Assembly (NCBI GenBank): GCA_025558075.1
Contig: JAHLKF010000032.1
Coordinates: forward strand, 62,001-126,000
DNA: 64,000 bases
Direction: 5' to 3'
From: Gaertneriomyces semiglobifer
Taxonomy: Eukaryota; Chytridiomycota; Chytridiomycetes; Spizellomycetales; Spizellomycetaceae
A program made the translations under genes and the position numbers. Numbering within the stretch: position 1 is the stretch's first letter; each line of letters starts with the position of its first letter. Positions 33,858 to 44,396 of this stretch are shown piece after piece. The notes beneath the pieces are model-generated. The model did not search any database and had not been told where the DNA came from. It worked only from the letters and a program-made list of their open reading frames with translations.

Positions 33858-34958
33858 TCAGTATCCGTTAAGTCGCTTCACCTCCTCTTCAGCAGCAAAC
33901 AACCGTTTCTTCAACGATATGTATTTATTGCTGAGTCCTTTTAGACGGTGTTTGAGTTTCTGATGGTCGTTTTCCAGTTGTTTGTATACATCTGTCGTAT
34001 GTGATGGTGTGTGTTGTTGAGAGGTATGTTTTTCTTGTTCAAGGGTGTGGATCTGTACTTCCAATTTCTGTTTTTCGTCGGAAAGTACCGAGTGGGATGT
34101 GATGAGTGTTTGGTAAAGGCTTTGAAGTGCGTCGTATCGGTGTGCGATCAAGATACGATCTGTGTTCGCGGTGTCGAGTGATTCAGTTAAGGTATTGATA
34201 CGTGTGGTTTTCTGTGTGAGGTCGGTTGTTAATTTGTCCTTGTCGGTTTTTAGTGTTTGTGTTTCGGTGAGAAAACTGTCCACTCGATCGAGGATTTGTG
34301 TGGGGTCTTCGATTTGTAGGTGGTTGCAGAGGTCGTGAAGTGTTGACCGCAATATCGATAACTCATTCTGCAGGGCTTGTATTTGAAGGTTTGAAGAGTC
34401 GGGTACATGTGTGTGAGGGTGAGAGTGAGAGTGAGGGTGAGTGGTGGTGTGCCAGACAGCGCTTTGGCGAAGCACACGAATGGAAACGGTTCGCCCATGC
34501 TTTGTGCCGGTGAAAGATACCATCCCACATTCGGTTTTTCGGAGTTCGTATTCCTCTAAACAATCATCCGCGGTGGTTGACGAGGAGAAGGAGGGGGAGG
34601 TGTTGAAGGACGGGGAGAGGGTGTTTGAAGCGACGGTGTTTGATGAAAAATTGTTTGAAGAGAGGTACATCTCCATCGAAAGACGTCGCGCTATACGGTT
34701 AGCTTCTTGTAACTCGCTGTAGGGGCCGTAGATATCCACATATGTGGATTCGTGGATGATAATGAACGAATTTTTGTATGGTTGTGGTAGTTGTTGCTGA
34801 TTGATCATTGGCGAGTTGGTTGTGCTGGTGATGGTGGGGGAAGGCCAATAAGTGGTATGCTCGGGATGTATGTCTGTGTCCCACGACTGTCGATTATGGT
34901 TTTGAGTATGACTGTGACTGTGGGTTTGGGTCTCTGGCGATACCGTCGTCCCCATCAT
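33858..34958 (-). CDS. Coiled-coil protein of unknown function with an EAN-type N-terminal domain
   Basis: Single exon, 366 aa, starting at the first of two adjacent ATG codons; the frame stays open six codons further but without an ATG. Residues about 65-175 contain FIIIHESTYVDIYGPYSEL then QEANRIARRL, a Ser/Asn-rich gap, then CGMVSF and GRTVSIRVLR. This resembles a small domain common in uncharacterised fungal proteins in which a TY..L..AN..A helix is followed by beta strands. A His/Ser/Pro spacer follows, and residues about 190-360 are a long coiled coil (LQNELSILRSTLHDL, DKDKLTTDLTQKTTRI, LEVQIHTLEQEK). No enzyme motif. The promoter-side segment is duplicated (see repeat at 35017-35800). 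Confidence 0.65.
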   Translation of the reverse strand: MMGTTVSPETQTHSHSHTQNHNRQSWDTDIHPEHTTYWPSPTITSTTNSPMINQQQLPQPYKNSFIIIHESTYVDIYGPYSELQEANRIARRLSMEMYLSSNNFSSNTVASNTLSPSFNTSPSFSSSTTADDCLEEYELRKTECGMVSFTGTKHGRTVSIRVLRQSAVWHTTTHPHSHSHPHTHVPDSSNLQIQALQNELSILRSTLHDLCNHLQIEDPTQILDRVDSFLTETQTLKTDKDKLTTDLTQKTTRINTLTESLDTANTDRILIAHRYDALQSLYQTLITSHSVLSDEKQKLEVQIHTLEQEKHTSQQHTPSHTTDVYKQLENDHQKLKHRLKGLSNKYISLKKRLFAAEEEVKRLNGY

Positions 34959-35016
34959 CCTTCTGTGAAAAAACACTCTTCCGACCGTGCACTATCAGGA
35001 AGTCGGATTCTCGAAA

Positions 35017-35800
35017 ACTAACCCCACTGTGTTCTGTTGGGTATGGTGAGGAGTGAATATGATGTTGGGTATTCGCCTGGCGAGCGTTTTGTGAGGGGTG
35101 GTACACTGGTTATGCGTTATGTGTCCGAATGTCCGTCTACGCGCGTGGGAAAATGCGTGTTAAAAATCCGTTCACAACCAAAATTCCCACCTACATTTGG
35201 TATATACAAGTACGTACTTAATATCCACAATTCAACGCCCCTAACGTTTCGACAACGGCGCATCCATTTATTAACATCCATTCTGAAAACGGATACTGAA
35301 TTTCTACCATGAGCGATGAACCAAGGGCTTAGATTAGCGTACATTACGGGAGACTGCATGAGTTGCTGATGAAAACATTCTACAGATGCATATATGAAGA
35401 AAAACGAAAGAACTTGCCCGTTGGCACGGATTCTAGCGAGGATCCAGCACTCGACTTGCTGGAGGAGTTTCAAAGCCCTTAAGAGAGCGCGTTTGAAGAT
35501 ATTCGAACGACCGGAGACACACATCTGACACCTCGCAAGTGAATAAAGAGGAAGATGCATCTTGAAAAGAACTCCATATGACCAATGGTCCTCTAACCCA
35601 GTAGTGCTCTGTTGGTTATGGTGACGAATGAATGGATGCTGGTTGTTCCGCCCTGGCAATGCTTGTGACGGTGGTATATGCATTAGTGTGTCCGAATGTC
35701 CGTCGACGCGCTACCCGTGGGAAAATCCGACTTGCGTGGTGTTAAAATCGTTTACATAGTGGGTATATGTGCACAATGTTCACAACCAAATTTCATCCTT
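35017..35800 (-). repeat. Diverged direct duplication, two copies of about 190 bp
   Basis: Copy 1 is about 35017-35200 and copy 2 about 35593-35800, same orientation. Both contain, in order, ctaaccc, ttctgttgg or ctctgttgg, tatggtga, tgtgtccgaatgtccgtc then acgcg, gtgggaaaat and ttcacaacca. Copy 1 lies directly upstream of the coiled-coil gene. The 390 bp between copies have no recognised gene. Confidence 0.65.
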
Positions 35801-36231
35801 ACGTCGGTACCAATACACATTCATGCGAGGGAACCAACACCCTTCTAGGCGTATCTCCCATCACCTTACTAGTTCACTTCGATCCATCCCGAATTGATAG
35901 ACGGAAAACTTTAAACAAAGCTGTGCTCACACATCACTACCCCGCATACTCCACTGCCCTGCGTTTATAGTACCACACCCATCCGTGAAAACTCGTATGG
36001 GTCTGACCTTTATCATTTGTTTCGCTTCACAGTCTACAAGCGCAAACTTGGCAAATCAAAAACACTACCCCACTTTGAAACGCCAACAACCACTACCTTC
36101 TTTCTTCCTCGCTAATTGGACAAAGGCAACCAGATACACACAAACTCATCTACAAAACAAAAAATTGCATACGTATCTCACTAATGCAAAACCCACTACG
36201 TAACTGAGCATGAAGGGTAAAAAGAAAAATT
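35801..36231. other. Intergenic, no gene seen
   Basis: Sequence between the duplicated segment and the tRNA-Arg gene. No coding signal. Confidence 0.45.
36225..36229 (-). terminator. Pol III terminator for tRNA-Arg
   Basis: Minus-strand TTTTT a few bases after the tRNA, followed by C and a second run of T. Confidence 0.6.
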
Positions 36232-36303
36232 CGAGCTTACCAGGGATCGAACCTGGAATCTCCTGATCCGTAGTCAGGCGCCTTCCCATTTGGCCATAAG
36301 CCC
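36232..36303 (-). tRNA. tRNA-Arg (ACG)
   Basis: Minus-strand cloverleaf: acceptor GGGCTTA/TAAGCTC (one G-U pair), D arm GCC...GGC, anticodon arm CCTGA CTACGGA TCAGG, T arm CCAGG TTCGATC CCTGG. Anticodon ACG reads CGU/CGC/CGA arginine codons after A34 to I editing. No intron. A TTTTT lies three to four bases past the 3' end (36225-36229). Confidence 0.95.
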
Positions 36304-36578
36304 TTGGTCCATATGTATCAAGAGGTACTACCTATATTCTGTTTTGATATATATACCCTTTGGGATATTGCAATTTGGGATATTGCGATGGGTCGAACTC
36401 ATTTTCGCACAGAAAACTGCTGAAACTTATTAAAAGAGAGACATCGCTATGTACCTGCAATCCATCGTCTCGAATACAGAACACATCTGGTCAAAAGTAC
36501 TAATCGAAAGCAACCCCAAGTGCCGTGGCCGTTTGTAGATTTACAGTATACACGCTCGCGCTTTTCAAGTACACGTAT

Positions 36579-36960
36579 CTACTGTACATGTGCACAACCC
36601 CACCCGCCTCCCATTCTTACAACCCATATCCGTACGTCACCGCCTTCCGCTTCGATGCGGCCTTCGAGGTACCCGTTACGTGTCCATCGATCCATCCTTA
36701 CGCGGTCTGTGGTGGGGTGTGTCCTAACAGGGTCGGCCACACAATGGGGTGTCATAATTTTTGGTGGTGTTGGGGGTGCTGGTGGTGTTGGTGGTTGTGG
36801 GGGTGGAGGGGGCGGAGGGGGTGGGAGTGGGAGTGAACCGACTCGTGATGCGCGCGAGGTGTTCCATCGCAAGCACGTTCGCCTCACCCAGCGTGTCTGC
36901 ACGATCGAGAACGAATACTGTATGGTTATTGAATGCAGCACGATGAAACACTTGTGGAGT
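36579..36960 (-). CDS. Possible 3' exons of an uncharacterised EAN-domain protein
   Basis: Two minus-strand pieces join in phase: 36960-36839 (after acceptor CTAACAG; contains FNNHTVFVLDRADTLGEANV then LAMEHLARI) and 36723-36579 (after TGTTAG; contains MDRWTRNGYLEGRIEAEGGD then VRIWVVRM and a stop). The intron would be 115 nt, pyrimidine-rich, with a GTTCAC donor. The order (hydrophobic strand, EAN helix, G-rich beta strands ending VRIWVVR) parallels the N-terminal domain of the 33.9-kb coiled-coil protein. The 5' part is unresolved; a minus frame running to an ATG at 37301 could supply it. An alternative is one unspliced 240-aa Pro-rich frame (37301-36579). Confidence 0.35.
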
Positions 36961-37192
36961 CTGTTAGTGTCGATGGGAAAAGTGTGAGCGGAACTTTGAG
37001 GGAGTGGTGTTTGACTTCTTGTTGTTGTTGGGTGAATGATGGGAGGCGTGGGGAGTGATTCTTGTTCAACAATGGTCAAGTCGGACGAGAGATGGGTGGT
37101 GGTTGTTGGCAGAGGATGATGGGTTGGTTCGATGGTGTTGACGAGGGTGTCAGGTACGGTGTGCTGTCTGACAGTGGTAGCGTTCGTCGCTC

Positions 37193-37253
37193 GTTTCGAT
37201 GGGTTCCTTTGGAGTTGGGTCTGTCGTTTCGTGGGGTTCCTATGGAGTTTGGG
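37193..37253 (+). repeat. Two direct copies of a 27-bp motif
   Basis: 37193-37219 and 37226-37253, 33-bp period: gtttcgatgggttccttt / gtttcgtggggttcctat, each followed by ggagtt and ggg. On the minus strand they would encode the RNPTKRQTQLQ / RNPSKRAT repeat if that frame is used. Confidence 0.7.
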
Positions 37254-37301
37254 AACCTCAATTTCGATGACGACCGACCGGCGGGCGGTTATACCTGTCA
37301 T

Positions 37302-38052
37302 TGCTTACAGCTCTTCAAGCGTGAAAAAGCGTAGACCAACTTCGGAGAATCGAGAAGGTATAGCACTTTACGCTTTGCCGCGAAACGAGGGTTGTGTGTT
37401 GAATGACAGATTGACCAGCAGATTGACGGATGCGGGTGCGGGTGTCAAAAACCCAACCACGCACACACACTTTTGTAACATCCCATTCCATTTTTTTGAC
37501 AGCTCGAGTTGCTCGTAAAAACGAGAAACGCTTTGTATCCAAGAAACAGACACTGATGTAAGAAACTTACACAAACGCAAACACTGATTTTCCCAGAAGT
37601 TGTTATATACATTCTAACGAACCGATTCTCCTCATCGTGATGAATCCCAGTTGTATATGTGGTGGTGGATGGGTCTTTGGCACAGTTGAATTTTGACAGT
37701 CCCATCCTGCCAAAACAACGCGAGCGGAAAGTTGATTATGTAATTCTATAAGGACAGGCCGTCGTGTTCGTCGTTGCTCGGTGATTTGTGTACTTGTGGC
37801 TCTTAAGGTCAGGCCACTGAAGATTTTGAGTGGTGGTGGTGCCGGAGAAAGGAAGTGTCATGGAATAAGGAAGTATGCCGTAAGTGTAGTAGGAAGCTTG
37901 CCCAGGCAATTTGGATTCCCAGTGCGCCATGTCGTATAACAAGGGAACTACTGTTGAACGCGCAGGTGGCGCAGTTTCATGGCACGCCAACTGTTCAGCA
38001 CTTCAACCCACGGCCTTTCTGGTCTTTCTGCACACAAAGATTCAATTCAGAA
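37302..38052. other. Intergenic, no gene seen
   Basis: Promoter side of the rhomboid-like gene. No coding signal found. The rhomboid frame is open back to about 37855 but has no ATG before 38053. Confidence 0.45.
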
Positions 38053-38983
38053 ATGGCAGACCAGCCGCCGCCCTCATACGTGCGCTCACTAGGCGCATTC
38101 ATCGCAAAATGGCACTTCTCCCTTCCCCCAGCAACTGCTTTCATCATACTCGTCTGTGTTGCCCTACAAATCGCCAACATTGCAACGGGATGGGTTCTCG
38201 GTGGGACAATGTGCCTTGCACCCGTGCAACTGATCCTGCATCCCATAACCAACGCTCTCCGCCCTTTCACATCCATTTTCATTCACCCTAGTGGACTGTA
38301 TCTGATCTTCAACTTGCTTTTCTTCGCTCCGTGCGGCAAGCTGCTGGAGGGGCAGCAAGGCACATTGGGTGCATTGCAAGCCATCATACAGATTGGCGTC
38401 GTTGCGAATTGGATATACACGTTGATGCTTGGTTTGCCTGGCCTGGTATTATCCCCGATCGGCAGTGAATGCAGGGCAGGATTGAACGCTGTCATGTACG
38501 CTCTGATGACCGTCGAAGCCAATCGTGGTGCTCTCATTCAAACGAGACGGTATGAACATTTGGTTTTATCATGCATCGAAATGAGTGTGAACCACCGCAA
38601 TAACAATTGTCGTATTATAAACTGATAGAATCTTTGGAGTTCCACTCCCCGGCGCGATCTACCCATACCTCCTACTTATCCTCACATTCCTCATTTTTGG
38701 GTCCCCGTTTTTCGTCAACCTATCTGGAATTCTATGCGGGGTTCTGTACATCCATACCTCTGAACTCTCCTACATCTCGATTCCCAAAGACGCGTTCTCT
38801 TACATAGAAGCGTCGTCTTTGGGGGCGGTTTTACATCGGATTCCGCGGTGGGTCGGCGTACCGGGTGCATTGGAGCTACCTGTGCATGATGCTGCCGGCC
38901 CCGGCGAAAGCCAAGGACTGCTTGGTAGAGTTAGAGGCATTTTTGGGAGGCGAGACGCAGGGTATACGCCAGTGAATGGATAG
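38053..38983 (+). CDS. Rhomboid-like membrane protein lacking catalytic Ser and His, 2 exons
   Basis: Exon 1 is 38053-38549 and exon 2 is 38629-38983; the intron is 79 nt (GTATGA and GATAG). The product is 283 aa, the only in-frame ATG being at 38053. It has six hydrophobic segments: about residues 23-45, 51-63, 80-98, 110-128, 138-147 and 168-205. Landmarks of the rhomboid fold are present: LIFNLLFFAPCGKLLEGQQG (loop and TM2) and FVNLSGILCGVLY (TM6). Where active rhomboids have G-x-S-G, this one has GLNA, and where TM6 has HLSG it has NLSG, so both catalytic residues are Asn. It is most like yeast Rbd2 and other Golgi/ER rhomboid-like proteins, and probably acts as a non-proteolytic client-binding or quality-control factor. 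Confidence 0.82.
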
Positions 38984-39432
38984 CCTATCCTGCTGAGATA
39001 TCACGAGAAATATATACACTGATGCATTGAGACTGTCACCTGCAAAGGCCCTTTGTTTGTCGCTGGAACGCGTTCTTCGAATATCGACAACCAGAAGAAG
39101 ATACGGTTGTTCCCTGACAATATCTAAGGGATAAGTTTCACTGGCAGTGTCGGTTTTAAAATAGGATGGTGTACTGGCGTGCGTTGGAAGTCTCCTGAGG
39201 CACAGTGGCAAGAGCAATTGTATTGATGGCTACAATGTTCGCTCGTCCACTTGTGCGAGCACTTACAATTAGGCAGATCGTGGTCAAGCATGACTTTGCC
39301 GTTTGGTTGCGGTCAACCGGTTCAACGTCTCGCGAATCAGTCTCCTCCAATTGAGACTTCTTCTGCAATTCAGTCAAACGGGACGCTTGGACTAACACTT
39401 GCAGTTTGTCTCAAAACGCAGCCGCTGGCATT

Positions 39433-39496
39433 CAATGCTTTTTCGTCTGGTGAGGAAGTAGGGAAGGGTTCTTGTTCACCAGACGAAAAAGCATTG
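39433..39496. repeat. Perfect 21-bp inverted repeat with 22-nt loop
   Basis: The left arm, 39433-39453 (core aatgctttttcgtctggtga), and right arm, 39476-39496, are exact reverse complements. The transcript of either strand would form a stable hairpin. There are no flanking target-site duplications that I can see. Confidence 0.9.
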
Positions 39497-41736
39497 GTGT
39501 CATCATGATTGGCGGCAGACGCACATGCGTTGGCTGATGCACTACTGCGATTAACTGTCTCAGTGGCGGTATGTCTTAAGCAACAACCTGCCTAGTTTGA
39601 TCTGGACCCGACCAAGTGAAGACGGGTAACGTTTTGATCCAGTTCCGAATGTCCTACTCCATCTTCACATTCTCCCTGACACGTGGCATTTCACAACCGC
39701 CAAAGCAACTTGACGCACAAGCTTCGAGTTCATCGATATCCCCATCGTTGATTTCTGCAGTAGCTTCTCAAACCCATTGTAGAAATTGGATCCCAATCCA
39801 CATCCTTCATCGGACGTCCTGTGTCCTGCAATGGGTTCAAATCCGTACGGTGTTTCCGCGAAATACACGGCACCACTGCCCTCTTGTCCTCCGAAGCTCG
39901 CTGTGCGAGGAGACACCTGGGTTAGGTTCGCATAGGCTTTAACCGAATCATCCAGATGCTCTAGGGTCAGGCCTGAACGCCGACCGACTTTTGACAATGG
40001 TGCTGTCAGTGCTCGGCTTAGAAGCCCATGTAGTGCTGGATGCCACCGGGATGGAGTTTAGTATGCTCCACATTGGCCGTATAGAGAATGAGTGCAATGT
40101 CGTGGTGCCTGTCATAACAGCAGCGACTGACAATGGAAATGGTTGAAGCGGATGCTCTATAGCCTTTCCGAAGTCACAGAGCTAGAAGAACGTCAGTCAA
40201 GAACACACAAACACGCTGGGCAATGTTTACGCTTGGGCTCTTGTTTCTCCGCCCTTCGATCTTTCCGCTCAGCTCACGATCAACACGACGGCGCAAGTTC
40301 ATCCACACTTTCGTCTTCAGCAAACAACTTTCTCGTGGTTAAAATTAATTGGCAGACGTTTCTGTTGAGAACTTCTATCGATCACTTTATTTATTGGTTA
40401 TTGGCACTCAAATCAATAACGGACGCTCGTTCAAGAATGTTCGGTGGCGTTCCGAATGCCCCCGGTTCCTGTCAAACTAGGGCGCCACCCAAATCTAAAA
40501 TTACTCAGACATAAAATCCTTATAGATAACGCCATCGATGGTGCAGGATCCCGTTTTCGATATAACCGAATGGTAATTGAATGACGTTTCGTGTAACCGC
40601 GAGGGCGCAGTTGTGGTTTATGTAATACACGTTAAATCTTATCTTCGGAGCGTTAAGATTTTGGATCAACTTGAAGGGCTTTGGATGGATGGGATACGGT
40701 GCGCGTGTTAAATTGAGTAGAACCTACGCATCTATGATATCATTATCTTTAATGATCACTGCTAAAGCGATTTCGAGGGGTCTGTCAAGTGCGAACCCAC
40801 AAAGTGGTCAATCTGGGTATGGATAGGGCCAAATCTCCCCGCATGTGTCGGTGGCAGAACGTAACAAGGGATTTGCAAGGGTTCCTTGATTCCGCACAGT
40901 CAGGGCTTGAGGATATCGATGTCGATCTCCCGCTTCTTGAATGGTGTCCCGTATTCATCCTGGGGGTTTTCCTTGTGTTGGCATTGATGGAGTATAAGCT
41001 GGTTTGGTGGTACGCCACTCAGCCACGGCTGGGAAAATGTTGTGTTACGCGTCGTTAATTAACAGCCGTTGACTCTCAGCACCCGAGTTTCGCGGGGGCT
41101 TTCCGGAAATTCCATTCATGTAACTAAATGTATACCGCTTTTCATCTCCCGGGAGTATGACAAAACTCGTCGCACCTCGGCTTTAACGTTAACGTGTTTT
41201 TAGACACCTTAATACGAAAGTCTTCCGGAAAGTCCTTCTTGCTTATTCGTCGCTAAATGGTTATCGAAATAGCACATAGAGTCTGCTTTGTGTGGAGGCA
41301 CAAAAAAAGAAACAGTCCATGTGCAAAAAACAAGTTTCCCTTTGTGTTGTTGGGTTGGGAGGTAGGTGATGAAATCAATAATGAACCATGCCGAGAAGTT
41401 CCCGAGTCAATGGTATCCCGTCCCCATCTCAGAGTTACACACTTCCTGACCGCCGATGGCGGAACAGACTCACACACATACACATACACACATACACATA
41501 CAATACACACTCATTGATGAGAGCGGCTGAAAATTGTTTGGGTCCTCCACTCGGTTGCGTGTTATCAACGAAAGAGAAGATCGAAGATTTCACAAAGAAA
41601 TTCCTTGTTCATTCGTCATATCCATATGTTTTCCTCCGCCCGAAGATCCCAGTCCACCACACCCACTGGTGTCCGTGGAAAAGGTGGAAATTCTTAAACA
41701 AAGTTCAGGTACTCTACAACTCCTCCTCGGAAAAAG

Positions 41737-41744
41737 TATAAAAG
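41737..41744 (+). promoter_or_regulatory. TATA box upstream of the mannitol-dehydrogenase-family gene
   Basis: TATAAAAG, 634 bp before the start codon at 42378. The distance implies a long 5' leader or a 5' intron. Confidence 0.45.
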
Positions 41745-42377
41745 GACGAGGTGCTGTCCCACCTCCTCTCCCATTTCTTCTTTCCAGCTTCTGCCACAGC
41801 GTCTGTCTATCTACCAACATACATACTAGATAGACTCTTACCCATACGCTACCCGATCCAAGACGCCGTAGAAGCATAATAGTCATACATACCATCAACC
41901 AAATCACCCCTACGACTTCTGTAATCTCTCAACGACAACGAAGTCACATACATCTATCTTTCATTGTGTAGAATCGTATCGGATTTAATTTATACTTATC
42001 GACGTTCATCGTACCGACTGACGCTGATCACTACTGCCACCTTCCGAGAGATAGCTTGAGGAATAGATCTCTTTATTCTATTCAATTTCTTCTTTATTTA
42101 CGTCATTCCTTTGTGGGTGCCGGTTCATCCACCCTTCATCTTTCTTCGTTAGTTGGGAAATTATTCTCACGGCGATCGGCGCGTCTCTACATAGACCACT
42201 ACATACAAAACTACTCAAAGTTCGATTTTGCACATAAAAAGTTCGCTACCTGCGCCAACTCTCGCTGAGAAAATCTACTCGCCAAAAGGATTGAAAGAAG
42301 TTTAAGCTTTTGTGTTTTCCCAAAAAGACTCACACGAAAAGCCTCATCGAACGAACAAAGCAACACATTCGTGCAAT

Positions 42378-44396
42378 ATGGCACCTACACCTGCTCAAGA
42401 TTTCGCTTCGACTTGGAACTTGGCGGCCAACGAACAAGATCGGCCCGTTCCTGTCACTCACAGTACCGCTGGCCCATCGTCATATAAGAAATCCAGAGTG
42501 CCCAAGATGGCACCGTCAGCGGAAAAGTTTCCGTACAGCGCGGATCAGTTCGTGAAGACCAAGCTCGAAGCGGCTCGTAGCATCCTCAGCCAACTCGGTC
42601 TCAACAAGAACAAGACCGGTGGATCTAACGAGAAGCTCGAGAGCCAATACACCGCCGACGGTTTCAAAAAGCCGTACCATGCGCACATGAAGGTTCCTGT
42701 GACGTACAAGTTGAACCACAAGACGCTCTCCGAATGCCCAAAGTCCGTCGTCGCACCGTCATACGACCCTTCCAAAGTCACGCCGTCCATACTTCACATT
42801 GGAACTGGCAACTTTGCGCTTGCCCATCTCGGCTCTTACATCCACGACTTGCTACCGCTAGACAACTCTTGGGGCATCGTTGCGGTCTCCCTCCGTTCTC
42901 AAAAGACGCTCAATGCTCTGAGGAAGCAAGACAACATGTACCTTCTCGTTGAGCGCAAGGACCAGCAGCGCGTCACCAAAGTCATGGCTCCGGTCGTCGA
43001 CACCATCTTTGCTCCCAGAGACCCGCAGATTTTGGTGCGCCGTATTGCGGATCCGTCAATCCGCTGCATTACGGTGACCATCACCAACAAGGGTTACTAT
43101 TTGGCGGCCGCGGGTACCAAGCTCGACCTGAACCACGCCGACATCAAGCACGACTTGATGAACCCTGACCAACCGAAGACGGTCTACGGATACCTCGCTG
43201 CTGGTCTTCACTTTCGCCGTCAAAACGGTGCTGGGCCTCTGTCCGTGCTCTCCCTTGACAACATTGAACAAAACTCTAAAACGTTCCACATGGGTTTCCT
43301 CCAGTTCTTGGACAAGGTTAACCCGAATCTGATACCCTACGTTGAGAGTCAAACGGCCTTCCTCACCACGCTTGTTGACCGTATCACACCGGAGCCAACC
43401 GATTCCTTCCGGACCGAGTCACATCAACAAATCGGCTTCTCGTCGACCTTGACCATTGGTTGTGAATCTTACCGCCAACTGATCATCGACGCTCCGCCAG
43501 CACACATTCCACTGCCACCACTGGACAAAGTCGGCGTCAAGATTGTGCCCAACAGCGGCGACTACTGGCAACGCAAGTTCTACTGCCTCAACGCCGCGCA
43601 CATGGTCCTCGCTACCGCTGGTGCACGCATGGGAGCCAAGTACATTCACGATACCATCCGCGTCCCACAACTTCACAGACTCATCCACCGCGCTCAAAAA
43701 GAATGGTGCACCTTCCTCGCCACTTCCCCGGCTGAACAAGCCGAACTGGCTCAATATACCGCGCAGATCCGTGAACGATTCTCGGATCCAGCTTTGAACG
43801 ATACCGTCCGGCGTGTGGGTGCCCGTGCAACATCCAAACTCTCGGACAGACTGCTGAGTGCCATCGATCGTGCACCTCAACCCAGCGTCATGCGTGTTCC
43901 TACCTTCACGCTTGCCATGTACCTTCACAACCTCTCCCGCAAGACGCAAAGAGGCAACGCATTCGAAGCCGATGACGCAGAATACGCTGCTATCTCACCG
44001 ATATACGAGTTCCTCCAACAAACCCTGGCTGCTTTGCCCGAAACTGCAACGGCTGTCTCGAGGGACGCTGTGAGACACATTCTCCAATTCTTGGCGCAAA
44101 AGCTTGGAGACCCCCGGTTTTCTCGACTGGCCAACGTTCCCTCTTTCATTGGGGCATTGGGCCGTAGTCTCTACCTTCTCCACAAGCACACTGTCGAGGA
44201 AGCCATCAGCCAGCTTCTCGATGACGAAGCCGACAGTGACCTCGAGTTTGTCGGTGGCAAGGGGAAGAATGTGAAGCGCATGAGCAGTGTCGATGTTCAC
44301 AGCAAGCGCGACATGATGATGATCAAGCGCGGGAGAGCAGAGAGCACCAAGATCAGCTTCTCCGCGGCCACGGCAGGAATGGAAGCGACTGCTTGA
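42378..44396 (+). CDS. Mannitol/polyol dehydrogenase-family oxidoreductase with N-terminal extension
   Basis: Single exon, 672 aa. From residue about 135 it matches the long-chain polyol dehydrogenases (mannitol 2-dehydrogenase, fructuronate reductase): nucleotide-binding motif ILHIGTGNFALAH (G142-F146), then LGSYIHDLL, ITVTITNKGYY, and the catalytic motif KFYCLNAAH with K400, N405 and H408 in the family spacing K-x4-N-x2-H. The enzymes interconvert mannitol and fructose with NAD(P)H in the cytosol; mannitol is a fungal carbon store and osmolyte. The substrate cannot be set from motifs alone. The first 110 residues are extra compared with the roughly 500-residue family and are basic and disordered. 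The C-terminal tail after residue about 610 is charged and ends in a basic Ser/Arg patch. The frame upstream of 42378 has no ATG. Confidence 0.88.
   Translation: MAPTPAQDFASTWNLAANEQDRPVPVTHSTAGPSSYKKSRVPKMAPSAEKFPYSADQFVKTKLEAARSILSQLGLNKNKTGGSNEKLESQYTADGFKKPYHAHMKVPVTYKLNHKTLSECPKSVVAPSYDPSKVTPSILHIGTGNFALAHLGSYIHDLLPLDNSWGIVAVSLRSQKTLNALRKQDNMYLLVERKDQQRVTKVMAPVVDTIFAPRDPQILVRRIADPSIRCITVTITNKGYYLAAAGTKLDLNHADIKHDLMNPDQPKTVYGYLAAGLHFRRQNGAGPLSVLSLDNIEQNSKTFHMGFLQFLDKVNPNLIPYVESQTAFLTTLVDRITPEPTDSFRTESHQQIGFSSTLTIGCESYRQLIIDAPPAHIPLPPLDKVGVKIVPNSGDYWQRKFYCLNAAHMVLATAGARMGAKYIHDTIRVPQLHRLIHRAQKEWCTFLATSPAEQAELAQYTAQIRERFSDPALNDTVRRVGARATSKLSDRLLSAIDRAPQPSVMRVPTFTLAMYLHNLSRKTQRGNAFEADDAEYAAISPIYEFLQQTLAALPETATAVSRDAVRHILQFLAQKLGDPRFSRLANVPSFIGALGRSLYLLHKHTVEEAISQLLDDEADSDLEFVGGKGKNVKRMSSVDVHSKRDMMMIKRGRAESTKISFSAATAGMEATA

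Larger units (their letters stand above)
38984..42377. other. 3.4-kb gene-poor tract
   Basis: No gene recognised. Items seen: a perfect 21-bp inverted repeat at 39433-39496 (listed separately); a minus-strand open frame at 39997-39665 with some protein-like stretches (GSGAVYFAETPYGFEP) but no start; a plus-strand frame 39960-40145 ending ATDNGNG and a stop; a small plus frame at 40789-41058 with one hydrophobic segment; a (CA)n/(CATA)n microsatellite at about 41468-41510; and the TATA box and long 5' leader of the mannitol dehydrogenase gene from about 41737. Confidence 0.45.

Noticed and set aside
36520..36987. Plus-strand frame with a polyGly stretch
   Set aside because: Opposite the better-supported minus-strand exons; the Gly run is the complement of a Pro/pyrimidine tract.
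38876..39400. Minus-strand spliced gene overlapping the 3' end of the rhomboid-like gene
   Set aside because: A GTAAGT lies near 39266 and open frames exist on both sides, but the best acceptor would give a 37-nt intron, and no start codon or family was found.
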